A DNA stretch of 64,000 bases from Paraburkholderia hiiakae (lineage in GTDB: Bacteria; Pseudomonadota; Gammaproteobacteria; Burkholderiales; Burkholderiaceae): positions 186,001 through 250,000 of the forward strand of contig NZ_CAJHCQ010000004.1 in the NCBI RefSeq assembly GCF_904848665.1, written 5' to 3'. The translations under genes were made by a program, and so were the position numbers. The notes below the pieces were generated by a model. It was not told where the DNA came from and did no database searches. It worked only from the letters and a program-made list of their open reading frames with translations. Positions 45,005-53,585 of the stretch are shown piece by piece (the stretch's first letter is position 1; each line of letters begins with the position of its first letter).

Positions 45005-46642
45005 ATGACGCGCTTCAACTGGCAAAACCCCTATCCGACGCCGCGCCTGCCGGTGTTTGCCCGCAATATCGTTTCGACGTCGCATCCGCTCGCCGCGCAG
45101 GCCGGACTGCGCATGCTCTGGAAGGGCGGGAATGCCATCGACGCTGCCATCGCCGCCGCAGCCGCCATTACCGTGGTCGAGCCGGTATCGAACGGCCTTG
45201 GCAGCGACTGCTTCGCGCTCGTGTGGGACGGCGCGAAGCTGCACGGCCTGAATGCGTCGGGCAATGCGCCGGCGGCATGGAATGTCGACTATTTCCGCTG
45301 CAAATACGGCGAGGAGAACGGCCTTGCGAAGCAGCCCAAGCGCGGCTGGGACACGGTGACCGTGCCGGGCGTGATCGCGGGCTGGGAAGCGCTGCATACG
45401 AAGTTCGGCAAGCTGCCGTTCGCGGACCTGATGGAGCCGGCCATCGAGATCGCGGAGCGCGGTCATGCGGTGGCGACCATCGTCACGCGCAAATGGCAGG
45501 CGGCGATTCCCGAGCTGCACAATCAGCCGGGCTTTGCCGAGACCTTCATGCCGCGCGGCCGTGCGCCTGAAGTGAGCGAGCGCGTGTGCTTCCCCGGCCA
45601 TGCCGCCACGCTGCGGCGCCTCGCGCAACGGGGCCCGCGCGACTACTACGAAGGCGAACTTGCCGAGCGCATCGCCGCGTTTGCGCGCGAAGGCGGCGCG
45701 GCGCTCACGCTGGACGACCTGCGCAACTATCGTCCGGAATGGGTCGAGCCGATCGGCAAGGACTATCGCGGCTACACGGTGCACGAGATTCCGCCGAACG
45801 GGCAGGGCATTGCCGCGCTCATCGCGCTGGGTATTCTCGAACAGTTCGACATGGGCTCGCTCGCGCTCGACAGCCTCGAGTCGCAGCATCTGCAGATCGA
45901 GGCCATGAAGCTCGCGTTTGCCGATGTCTACCGCTACGTTGCCGATCCGCGTTCGATGGAAGTCACGCCCGAGCAGATGCTCGACGACGCCTACCTCAAA
46001 CAGCGCGCGAAGCTGATCGACCCGAAGCGCGCGACGCACTTCGACTTCGGCATGCCGCGTTCGGGCGGCACGATCTATCTCTCCGCCGTGGATGAGCACG
46101 GCATGATGGTGAGCTTCATCCAGTCGAACTACATGGGCTTCGGTTCGGGCGTGGTCGTGCCGGGCACGGGCATCGCGCTGCAAAACCGTGGCTGCGGTTT
46201 TTCGATGGACCCGGTCTCGCCGAACGTCGTGGAGGGCGGCAAGCGCCCGTTCCACACCATCATTCCGGCGTTCCTCACGCAGCAGGTGGACGGCCGCCAG
46301 GAAGCGGTCATGAGCTTCGGCGTGATGGGTGGCGACATGCAGCCGCAAGGGCATTTGCAGTCGGTCGTGCGCATGCTCGACTACGGCCAGCAGCCGCAGG
46401 CCGCGTGCGACGCACCGCGCTGGAAGGTCAACCGCGACTTCACGCTCGACATCGAATCGACCTTCAACCCGCAGACGGCGCGCGCGCTGCAAGGGCTCGG
46501 CCACGAGATCAAGGGCATCGACGATCCGTATATGGACTTCGGCTCGGGCCAGTTCATCTGGAAGCTCGACCGCAACGATCCCGAGCGCGGTTATGTGGCC
46601 GCGAGCGACACGCGTCGCGACGGGCTCGCAGCGGGCTTCTAG
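45005..46642 (+). CDS. Gamma-glutamyltransferase family protein
   Basis: An Ntn-hydrolase of about 545 residues. The family makes an autocleaved heterodimer that hydrolyses or transfers gamma-glutamyl groups, or acts as an acylase. Features are VVEPVSNGLGSDCFALVWDG, the putative cleavage/nucleophile Thr in SGGTIYLSAVD, and the small-subunit signature MSFGVMGGDMQPQGHLQ. There is no obvious signal peptide at the chosen ATG (MTRFNWQNPYPTPRLPVFARN), so it looks like the YwrD-type cytoplasmic branch rather than periplasmic Ggt. An MHS transporter follows after 91 bp. Confidence 0.88.
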   Translation: MTRFNWQNPYPTPRLPVFARNIVSTSHPLAAQAGLRMLWKGGNAIDAAIAAAAAITVVEPVSNGLGSDCFALVWDGAKLHGLNASGNAPAAWNVDYFRCKYGEENGLAKQPKRGWDTVTVPGVIAGWEALHTKFGKLPFADLMEPAIEIAERGHAVATIVTRKWQAAIPELHNQPGFAETFMPRGRAPEVSERVCFPGHAATLRRLAQRGPRDYYEGELAERIAAFAREGGAALTLDDLRNYRPEWVEPIGKDYRGYTVHEIPPNGQGIAALIALGILEQFDMGSLALDSLESQHLQIEAMKLAFADVYRYVADPRSMEVTPEQMLDDAYLKQRAKLIDPKRATHFDFGMPRSGGTIYLSAVDEHGMMVSFIQSNYMGFGSGVVVPGTGIALQNRGCGFSMDPVSPNVVEGGKRPFHTIIPAFLTQQVDGRQEAVMSFGVMGGDMQPQGHLQSVVRMLDYGQQPQAACDAPRWKVNRDFTLDIESTFNPQTARALQGLGHEIKGIDDPYMDFGSGQFIWKLDRNDPERGYVAASDTRRDGLAAGF

Positions 46643-46659
46643 GCGGCGAGCAAGGTGTG

Positions 46660-46686
46660 CCGCGAGCGCGAATGCCTCGCTCGCGG
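46660..46686 (+). repeat. Hairpin between ggt-family gene and MFS gene
   Basis: CCGCGAGCG/CGCTCGCGG forms a 9-bp stem with a 9-nt loop in the 91-bp gap. It lacks a T-run, so it may stabilise or attenuate the transcript rather than end it. Confidence 0.45.
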
Positions 46687-46733
46687 TTCACGACCAACGG
46701 TGAGTAGACCAAATAAAAATGCAGGAGACTGAT

Positions 46734-48062
46734 ATGGAGACCGGTTCATCGGTTTCGAGAGCGCCGCTCAGCCGCGGCATGGTGCGCCGCATCGTGTTCT
46801 CCTCGTCGATCGGCAATGCGCTGGAGTGGTTCGACTTCCTCGTGTATGGCTACTTCGCGCCGATCATCGCGAAGCAGTTCTTTCCCGTGCACGATGAATG
46901 GCTCTCCACGCTGCTGGCGGTCGGCACCTTCGGCATCTCTTTTCTCATGCGCCCGCTCGGCGCGATCGTGCTGGGCATCTACGGTGACCGCAAGGGGCGC
47001 AAGGCGGCGCTTACGCTCGCCATTGCGCTCATGATGGCGGGCACGCTCGCCATGGCGGTCATGCCGCCGTATGCGTCGATCGGCATCGCGGCGCCGCTCC
47101 TGATCCTGCTTGCGCGACTCGTGCAGGGCTTTGCGGTGGGCGGCGAATTCGGCAGCGCGACGGCATTCATGGTCGAGCACAGCGCCGCGAGGCGCGGCTA
47201 CTACGCGAGCTGGCAGTTCGCGAGCCAGGGCGCGGCCGCGATTCTCGCGGCGTCGTTCGGCGGCGTGCTCGCATGGTGGCTGCCGCCCGAGCAACTGCAG
47301 GCCTGGGGCTGGCGCGTGCCGTTTTTCTTCGGGCTCGTGCTTGGGCCCGTGGGCTGGTACATCCGCTCGCATCTGGACGAGACGCCTGAATTCCTCGCCA
47401 ACCAGCAGGCGCAGAGTACACAAGATGCGCGCGCAACGAAAGAGCCGGGGCTCGGCCGCCAATGGGTGAACTTGCTGCTTGCTGTCGGCATCGTTGCGCA
47501 GTCCACCGTTGGCGTATATATCCTCCAGCTCTACATGCCGATGTACGCGGTGAAGCAGCTCCATATGGCGGCGGCAACGTCGTTCGGCGTGGTCGTGCTC
47601 AATGGCGGCCTGCAGTTCGCGCTCTCGCCGGTCATGGGTGCGCTCTCGGACCGCATCGGGCGCATTCGCATCATGCTGACCACATCGATCCTGCTTGCTT
47701 CGCTCACCTATCCGATGTTCGCGATCTTGCAGCGTCACCCCACGCTCGGCTGGCTGCTCGTGCTCCAGGGCGCGGCGGGCATATTCAAGGCAGCCTATTC
47801 GGGCCCGATGCCCGCATTGATGTCGGAGATCTTTCCCGTGCGCGTGCGCTCGGCCGGGCTTTCCATCGCGTATAGCGTTGGCGTGACGCTCTTTGGCGGC
47901 TTCGCACCGACGATTGCCGAAGTGCTGATTCACGTGACGGGCGATACGCTCGCGCCCGCGTATTACGTGTCGCTTGCGGCCGTGATCTCGGGTGTTTCGC
48001 TCGCGATCGTGGGTTGGCGCACGATGCGGCAGGCTTCGATGCGAGCCACGCTCGCGAGCTGA
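46734..48062 (+). CDS. MFS transporter, MHS type
   Basis: A protein of about 442 residues of the metabolite:H+ symporter family (GNALEWFDFLVYGYFAPIIAKQFFP; LGIYGDRKGRKAALTLAIALM; LARLVQGFAVGGEFGSATAF). The start is the ATG at 46734, because AGGAGA lies between it and the alternative ATG at 46719, which would overlap the ribosome-binding site. It is downstream of the gamma-glutamyltransferase-family gene and ends at a strong terminator. It is likely to import a substrate or export a product of that enzyme. Confidence 0.9.
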   Translation: METGSSVSRAPLSRGMVRRIVFSSSIGNALEWFDFLVYGYFAPIIAKQFFPVHDEWLSTLLAVGTFGISFLMRPLGAIVLGIYGDRKGRKAALTLAIALMMAGTLAMAVMPPYASIGIAAPLLILLARLVQGFAVGGEFGSATAFMVEHSAARRGYYASWQFASQGAAAILAASFGGVLAWWLPPEQLQAWGWRVPFFFGLVLGPVGWYIRSHLDETPEFLANQQAQSTQDARATKEPGLGRQWVNLLLAVGIVAQSTVGVYILQLYMPMYAVKQLHMAAATSFGVVVLNGGLQFALSPVMGALSDRIGRIRIMLTTSILLASLTYPMFAILQRHPTLGWLLVLQGAAGIFKAAYSGPMPALMSEIFPVRVRSAGLSIAYSVGVTLFGGFAPTIAEVLIHVTGDTLAPAYYVSLAAVISGVSLAIVGWRTMRQASMRATLAS

Positions 48063-48095
48063 TGCGCAGAAGTCCGAACCGACCCGATTGATATC

Positions 48096-48150
48096 GCGCC
48101 CGCAGAATCGCCCTTTAAAACAGGGCGTGAATGCGGGCGCGGTGTTTTTT
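48096..48150 (+). terminator. Terminator of the ggt-MFS unit
   Basis: A nested hairpin: GCGCCCGCA/TGCGGGCGC (48096-48104 with 48132-48140) and CGCCCT/AGGGCG (48109-48114 with 48122-48127), separated by a symmetric 4-nt internal loop. It is followed by GGTG and six T residues. Confidence 0.85.
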
Positions 48151-48273
48151 CACGACTGCTTCGTGACTTCCTGTGGAGCTCGCTGAAGCATCATGAAAGT
48201 GGTGATATAGTCGCCCCCTGACCGCCGTCCGGCGGGGCGAGCATTACGTTTTGTCAGGTTTCGGGAGAGTTAT

Positions 48274-48522
48274 ATGGTAGTCGAATATCGTGGCTTTCGA
48301 GTCACTGTCGATGCGAAAGCAGACGCGACGGACACGCAATGGCTGTGCCGCGCGGTTTTGGAAGGTGTCGATGCACAAGTGGAAACGGCCAAGCTGCCTT
48401 CCTTGGAGCTTGCAGTTCCCAAGCTGAAGATCGATGTGCTGATGGCGCTCAGCGTGGTCGAGCAATCGGCTAAGCAAGCCGTCGACGAATGGTGGCACGC
48501 CAAGCAGCCGGAAATGGCCTGA
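48274..48522 (+). CDS. Small hypothetical protein
   Basis: An 82-residue acidic cytoplasmic-looking protein, not recognised. It reads MVVEYRGFRVTVDAKADATDTQWLCRAVLEG, two or three beta strands, then a C-terminal helix VLMALSVVEQSAKQAVDEWWHAKQ. A ribosome-binding site (CGGGAGAG) precedes the ATG, and the upstream 200 bp is free for its own promoter. It looks like a genuine small gene. Confidence 0.7.
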   Translation: MVVEYRGFRVTVDAKADATDTQWLCRAVLEGVDAQVETAKLPSLELAVPKLKIDVLMALSVVEQSAKQAVDEWWHAKQPEMA

Positions 48523-48601
48523 TGATTCAGGCGCAGGCAACCCCAATGCGGTTGCCGCGCCTCGCGCTCAACGCGCAGTGACTATCCGAGTCACACCGGA
48601 G

Positions 48602-49561
48602 TCACACCGCAGTCACACTATTGCGCGGTTTTCCTTCGTAAAACGCCGCAATGTTCTCGATGAGTTGGTCCGCAAGCGCCTGCATGGCTTCATCGCTCGC
48701 CCACGCAACGTGGGGTGTGAGGATGAACGCCGGGTGCGAGACGATGGCCTGGAACGGATGATCGGCAGGCAGTGGTTCCTGCGTCACGACATCGAAGCCC
48801 GCGCCTGAAATCGCGCCAGATTGCAACGCGTCCACCAACGCCGCTTCGTTCACGAGTCCCCCACGCGCCGTGTTGATCAGCAAGGGCCGCCGCTTCATGC
48901 GCGCGAACGCCGTGGCATCGATCAGATCCCGCGTTTGCGCCGTCAGCGGACAGTGCAGCGTGATGATGTCGCTGTCTTCCAGCAGCGTTTCGAGCGGCAC
49001 GTAGCCTGCTTGTGCGTCGTTGCGCGTTTTGCGCGCGGCGAACAACACGCGCAGGCCGAGCGCGCGCCCCATTTGCGCGACGGCTTGGCCGAGTGCGCCG
49101 TCGCCAATGATGCCAAGCGTCGAACCCGCGAGATTGCGGATCGGAAAATCGAAAAAGCAGAACTGTCCCGATTCGAGCCAGCGGCCAGCGCGCACGGCGT
49201 CGCGATACGCGGCGAGGCTGCGGCGCAGCGCGAATATCAGCGCGAACGTATGCTCCGGCACGCTGTTGCCGGCGTAGTCGCGCACGTTGCTCACGACGAT
49301 GCCGCGCGCCGCGCAGGCAGGCAGATCGACATTGTCCGTGCCCGTGGCCGCGATGGCGATCATGCGCAGGCGCGTCGCGCCGGCTAGCGCCTCGGCGGTG
49401 ATGCGCGCCTTGTTCGTGATGACAATGTCGGCGTTACGGATGCGCGCGGCGACCTCTTCGGGCGCGGTGCGCTCGAACGTTTCCAGCGTGTGATCGAAAG
49501 GCAGCGGACGAAGCTGCGTCTGGGGCGCGAGCGTCGCGCGATCGAGAAAAACGACGTGCAT
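48602..49561 (-). CDS. D-2-hydroxyacid dehydrogenase
   Basis: A protein of about 319 residues in the D-isomer-specific 2-hydroxyacid dehydrogenase family, close in pattern to glycerate dehydrogenase/hydroxypyruvate reductase. NAD(P) motif GDGALG (about residue 150, with a G-to-D variant in the usual GxGxxG start). The catalytic triad is Arg in LLINTARGGLVNEAAL, Glu in VVTQEPLP and His in ILTPHVAWAS. The start is MHVVFLDRATLAPQ. It is divergent from the CoA-transferase cluster; a link to that cluster is not proven. Confidence 0.9.
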   Translation of the reverse strand: MHVVFLDRATLAPQTQLRPLPFDHTLETFERTAPEEVAARIRNADIVITNKARITAEALAGATRLRMIAIAATGTDNVDLPACAARGIVVSNVRDYAGNSVPEHTFALIFALRRSLAAYRDAVRAGRWLESGQFCFFDFPIRNLAGSTLGIIGDGALGQAVAQMGRALGLRVLFAARKTRNDAQAGYVPLETLLEDSDIITLHCPLTAQTRDLIDATAFARMKRRPLLINTARGGLVNEAALVDALQSGAISGAGFDVVTQEPLPADHPFQAIVSHPAFILTPHVAWASDEAMQALADQLIENIAAFYEGKPRNSVTAV

Positions 49562-49835
49562 GGTTTCTGGCCTGAGCGAAAGAGGGGCAGTACGTCTATT
49601 GTCGCGCACCGGGCATCACGGTGGTTTGCTCGATCCGCCAACTGACTTTCCGTTGAGGAAATTCGCAGCAACGTCGCGCACGAGATGAAACGACGCGACA
49701 CCCGCGAGCGTGTCGAGCGTTCTCGCAGCCTTTCCATTTGCTCAAGCCAGATTGAGCAAGCATCGATTATCAAAGGGTGCGGTCAGGTTCATCATGTCTC
49801 CCATAGTCAGTCGCAGTCAGTCAGGAGACACAGCC

Positions 49836-51026
49836 ATGCCACGACCACTCGAAGGAATCCGCGTTCTGGAGCTCGGACAGCTCATCGCGGGTCCGTTTGC
49901 AGGCCGCATGCTCGCCGAATTCGGCGCGAGCGTCATCAAGGTTGAGCCGCCCGGCGTGGGCGATCCGTTGCGCAAGTGGCGCCTGCTGCACGACGGTACG
50001 TCGCTCTGGTGGGCCGCGCAGTCGCGCAACAAGGAATCCATCACGCTCGATCTGCGCACGCCCGAAGGGCAGGACGTGATTCGCCGTCTCGTCGCGCAAA
50101 CCGACGTGCTGATCGAGAATTTCCGCCCCGGCACGCTCGAAGGCTGGGGCCTCGGCTGGGACGAACTCAGCGCGATCAATCCCGGCCTGATCATGTTGCG
50201 CGTCTCGGGCTACGGGCAGACGGGCCCGTATCGCGACCGGCCGGGCTTCGGCGTGGTCGCCGAGGCGATGGGCGGTCTGCGCCACCTGAGCGGCGAGCCC
50301 GAGCGCACACCGGTGCGCGTAGGCATCTCGATCGGCGATTCGCTCTCCGCGTTGCACGGCGTGATCGGCATCCTGCTCGCGCTGCGGCACCGCGAGCAGC
50401 AGGGCGGGCGGGGCCAGGTCGTGGACGTCGCGCTCTACGAGTCGGTCTTCAACATGATGGAAAGCCTGTTGCCCGAGTATTCGGTGTTCGGCGCCGTGCG
50501 TCAGCCGGCGGGCAGCAGCCTGCCCGGCATCGCGCCGAGCAATGCATACCGCTGCAGCGACGGCAAGTACGCGCTGATCGCGGGCAACGGCGACAGCATC
50601 TATCGCCGCCTGATGGAGTTGATCGGACGCCCGGACCTGGGCAACGATCCCGCGCTCGCGCAGAACGACGGACGGGTCGCGCAGGTCGAGCGCATCGACG
50701 CCGCTATCGGCGAGTGGACGGCGCGCCATACGCTCGACCAGGTGCTCGCGGCGCTCAACGAAGCGCGCATTCCGGCGGGTCGCATTTACGATGTCGCGGA
50801 CATCGCAGCCGATCCGCACTACCACGCGCGCGAGATGATCGTGGACGACACCTTGCCCGACGGCACAGCGGTGCAGGTGCCGGGCGTGGTGCCCAAGCTG
50901 TGCGGCACGCCGGGCACGATCGAGCGCAGCGCGCCGAAGCTCGGCGAGCATACCGACACGGTGCTGGAATCGATAGGCGTGGACGCCGCAACGCGCGCAG
51001 CATGGCGCGCGCGCGGCGTGATCTGA
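49836..51026 (+). CDS. Class III CoA-transferase (CaiB/BaiF)
   Basis: A protein of about 396 residues (PRPLEGIRVLELGQLIAGPFAGRMLAEFGASVIKVEPP at the N-terminus; GFGVVAEAMGGLRHLSGEPERTPVRVGISIGDSLSALHG in the core). It moves CoA between acyl groups. The start is the ATG with AGGAGA eight bases upstream. It is followed by HMG-CoA lyase after 15 bp, so a hydroxymethylglutarate- or related branched dicarboxylate-activating role is likely. The true acyl donor and acceptor are unknown. Confidence 0.9.
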   Translation: MPRPLEGIRVLELGQLIAGPFAGRMLAEFGASVIKVEPPGVGDPLRKWRLLHDGTSLWWAAQSRNKESITLDLRTPEGQDVIRRLVAQTDVLIENFRPGTLEGWGLGWDELSAINPGLIMLRVSGYGQTGPYRDRPGFGVVAEAMGGLRHLSGEPERTPVRVGISIGDSLSALHGVIGILLALRHREQQGGRGQVVDVALYESVFNMMESLLPEYSVFGAVRQPAGSSLPGIAPSNAYRCSDGKYALIAGNGDSIYRRLMELIGRPDLGNDPALAQNDGRVAQVERIDAAIGEWTARHTLDQVLAALNEARIPAGRIYDVADIAADPHYHAREMIVDDTLPDGTAVQVPGVVPKLCGTPGTIERSAPKLGEHTDTVLESIGVDAATRAAWRARGVI

Positions 51027-51041
51027 ACGGAGAGCGGCAAG

Positions 51042-52019
51042 ATGACGATCGGAAATAAAGAAAACTTCAAGGGCAAAGTGCTCTATCTCAACGAGGTCGC
51101 GACACGCGATGGCTTCCAGAACGAAGCCGCGTTCATCGACACCGACGACAAGATTGCGCTGATCAATCGACTGAGCGCATGCGGCTACGCGAAGATCGAA
51201 GTGACCTCGTTCACGTCGCCCAAGGCAATTCCCGCACTGCGCGACGCCGAAGCGGTGATGCATGGCATCGCGCGCGTGCCGGGCGTCGTCTATACGGTGC
51301 TCGTGCCGAACGTGCGCGGCGCGGAACGCGCGCTATCGTGCAACGTGAATGAAGTGAACCTCGTGATGTCGGTGAGCGAAACCCACAATCGCACCAACTT
51401 GCGCATGACGCGCGAGCAGTCGTTCACGCAGTTGCGCGACGTGATCGATGCGGTGCGCGGCACGGGCGTGGCGATCAATGTTTCGCTCTCCACAGCAATG
51501 GGCTGCCCGATGGAAGGCGACGTGCCCGTTGAAGACGTGCTCGGCTGGATGCGACGTTTCGCCGAGCTGGGCGTGCAGGGCATCACGCTTTGCGATACGA
51601 CCGGCATGGCGCATCCCGCTCAGGTGCGCGCGCTGTGCGAGCGCGCTGCGCAGGCGTTTGGCGCGCTCGAGCTTACGCTGCACTTCCACAATACGCGCGG
51701 CATGGCGCTTGCCAATACGCTCGCGGCGCTCGATGCGGGCATCGTGCGCTTCGACGCCTCGCTCGGGGGCCTCGGCGGCTGTCCGTACGCGCCGGGGGCG
51801 AGCGGCAACGTATGCACGGAAGAACTCGTGCACATGCTCGAACTCGACGGCTACGACACCGGCGTCAACCTCGCCGCCGTGCTCGATGCCGCGGCGCTGC
51901 TGCCCGGCTTGATCGGCCACGACGTGCCGAGCCAGATTCTCAAGGCGGGCCGCCGCCTCGACCTGCATCCGGTTCCCGAACAGGCGCACGGCATGCCCGT
52001 ACAACGGGCGTTTTCATGA
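51042..52019 (+). CDS. Hydroxymethylglutaryl-CoA lyase family protein
   Basis: A 325-residue TIM-barrel lyase expected to cleave HMG-CoA to acetyl-CoA and acetoacetate, or a related 3-hydroxy-3-methylacyl-CoA. Motifs: LNEVATRDGFQNE (catalytic Arg/Asp), IEVTSFTSPKAIP, LHFHNTRGMALANT (metal His pair) and GLGGCPYAPGASGN (catalytic Cys). It lies between the CoA-transferase and a VOC-family gene in a tight operon (15 and 13 bp gaps). Confidence 0.93.
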   Translation: MTIGNKENFKGKVLYLNEVATRDGFQNEAAFIDTDDKIALINRLSACGYAKIEVTSFTSPKAIPALRDAEAVMHGIARVPGVVYTVLVPNVRGAERALSCNVNEVNLVMSVSETHNRTNLRMTREQSFTQLRDVIDAVRGTGVAINVSLSTAMGCPMEGDVPVEDVLGWMRRFAELGVQGITLCDTTGMAHPAQVRALCERAAQAFGALELTLHFHNTRGMALANTLAALDAGIVRFDASLGGLGGCPYAPGASGNVCTEELVHMLELDGYDTGVNLAAVLDAAALLPGLIGHDVPSQILKAGRRLDLHPVPEQAHGMPVQRAFS

Positions 52020-52032
52020 CAAGGAGTGAAGC

Positions 52033-52425
52033 ATGGCGTTGATCGACCACCTCGACCACCTGGTGCTGACCTGCGTGGACCCTGAAGCGACGAAGCACTT
52101 CTATACGGAAGTGTTGCAGATGCAACTGGAGACCTTCGGTGCTGGGCGGCTTGCGTTTCGCTTCGGCAACCAGAAGATCAATCTGCACGTGCGTGGCGCG
52201 GAATTCGAACCCAAGGCGCACGTGCCAGTGCCAGGCGCGCTCGATCTGTGCTTCATCGCTTCGGTGCCGCTCGACGCGGTGATTGCGCATCTCGCAGAAG
52301 AGAACTGGCCGATCGTCGAAGGTCCCGTCGAGCGCACGGGCGCGACGCAGAAGATCCGATCGGTTTATGTGCGCGACCCGGATCTGAACCTCATCGAAAT
52401 TTCCGAGCTGATCCAGGCCGGTTGA
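52033..52425 (+). CDS. VOC-family (glyoxalase-like) protein
   Basis: A 130-residue single vicinal-oxygen-chelate protein: LIDHLDHLVLTCVDPEATKHFYTEVLQMQLETFG at the N-terminus, and RSVYVRDPDLNLIEISELI with the metal Glu at the C-terminus. The family includes glyoxalase I, methylmalonyl-CoA epimerase and dioxygenases. Its place directly after the HMG-CoA lyase suggests a step in the same acyl-CoA pathway; the activity is not known. Confidence 0.88.
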   Translation: MALIDHLDHLVLTCVDPEATKHFYTEVLQMQLETFGAGRLAFRFGNQKINLHVRGAEFEPKAHVPVPGALDLCFIASVPLDAVIAHLAEENWPIVEGPVERTGATQKIRSVYVRDPDLNLIEISELIQAG

Positions 52426-52609
52426 TTCATCTCGGCAGTTTTCGCCGTTGAGCCGGGGGGCGCCGGCGCAGCGGCGAGCACGCCGGCCCGCGTGGCCGGC
52501 ACGCGGACGTGCATCCCAGCACGTCCGCTTCTCCGCCCTCCGATCCGCACTTCCTCCCGAGCCCGCGATGCAGGACAATCGTCTCTCGCGCGGCCTTGCC
52601 CCATTCATT

Positions 52610-53515
52610 ATGGTCAATCCACTTCACTTCGATCTGCAGTCGCTGCGGGTCTTTCTGCTCGTCGCGGAACATGGCAGCCTCACCAAGGCCGCCGAGCACG
52701 GGCAGCTCACGCTTTCGGCCGTTAGCAAGCGCATTGCCGAGCTTGAAAGCGTGACCGACTGCGCCTTGTTCATCCGCCGCGCACGCGGCGTGGATCTCAC
52801 GCCCGCGGGGCATGCGCTGCTCCAGCACGCCACGCGCGTCGTCGATCAGGTGAATCGCATGGCCACCGAAATGAGCGACTACGCCGCCGGTGTACGCGGG
52901 CATGTGCGCATGTGGGCGAATACATCGGCGATCGTGCAGTTTCTGCCCGTCGATCTCGCGTGCTTCCTGAATGAGCATCCGGGCATCAAGGTCAGTCTCG
53001 AAGAACGGTTGAGCCACGAAATCGTCGAAGCGCTCGGCGCGGGCAAGGCCGATCTCGGCGTGTTCGCCGACAACGTGCCCGCGCCCGGCATCGAGCGGCG
53101 GCTCTATCGCCGCGACGAACTGGTGCTGCTCGTGCCGCGCCGCCATCGTTTTGCCGAGCTCGACATCATCCGTTTCGCGGATACGCTCGACGAAGACTAC
53201 GTGGGCCTGAGCGACGGCAGTTCGCTGCTCGCGCGCATGACGGACGCGGCGTTCGCCATCGAGCGATCGCTGAAGCTGCGCATCCAGGCCTCGAACTTCG
53301 ACGGGGTGTTTCGCATGATCGAAGCGGGGCTCGGTATCGGCGTGCTGCCGCGCGACGCGGTGAGCGACGAGCGCGGCAAGGCTGGCGTCGTCAAAGTCAA
53401 GCTGGCGGACACGTGGGCCACGCGCACGCTGTGGATCGGGATGAAGGCAGATAGCGCGCCAAGCTCGGACATCGTGAGCCTGTTCGACTACATGTCGGCG
53501 CGCGTGGCGCAATGA
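52610..53515 (+). CDS. LysR family regulator of the CoA-transferase cluster
   Basis: LTTR of about 301 residues starting MVNPLHFDLQSLRVFLLVAEHGSLTKAAEHGQLTLSAVSKRIAELE; an in-frame ATG 14 codons upstream (52568) is also possible. The effector domain is complete. It is codirectional with and downstream of the CoA-transferase/lyase/VOC genes, 184 bp after the last, so it is probably their regulator, although it is not divergent as LTTRs often are. Confidence 0.85.
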   Translation: MVNPLHFDLQSLRVFLLVAEHGSLTKAAEHGQLTLSAVSKRIAELESVTDCALFIRRARGVDLTPAGHALLQHATRVVDQVNRMATEMSDYAAGVRGHVRMWANTSAIVQFLPVDLACFLNEHPGIKVSLEERLSHEIVEALGAGKADLGVFADNVPAPGIERRLYRRDELVLLVPRRHRFAELDIIRFADTLDEDYVGLSDGSSLLARMTDAAFAIERSLKLRIQASNFDGVFRMIEAGLGIGVLPRDAVSDERGKAGVVKVKLADTWATRTLWIGMKADSAPSSDIVSLFDYMSARVAQ

Positions 53516-53585
53516 AAACCGGGGCGGCCCCGCATGACGCGGCGCCCGCCCCCGATACTCCAGGGACGCTCGAGGCATCAGCCGG

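Noticed and set aside
44876..46504. N-terminal extension of the LysR frame to 830 residues
   Set aside because: The extra residues are antisense to the gamma-glutamyltransferase-family gene; the LTTR helix-turn-helix begins at MLTLRMLRTLL.
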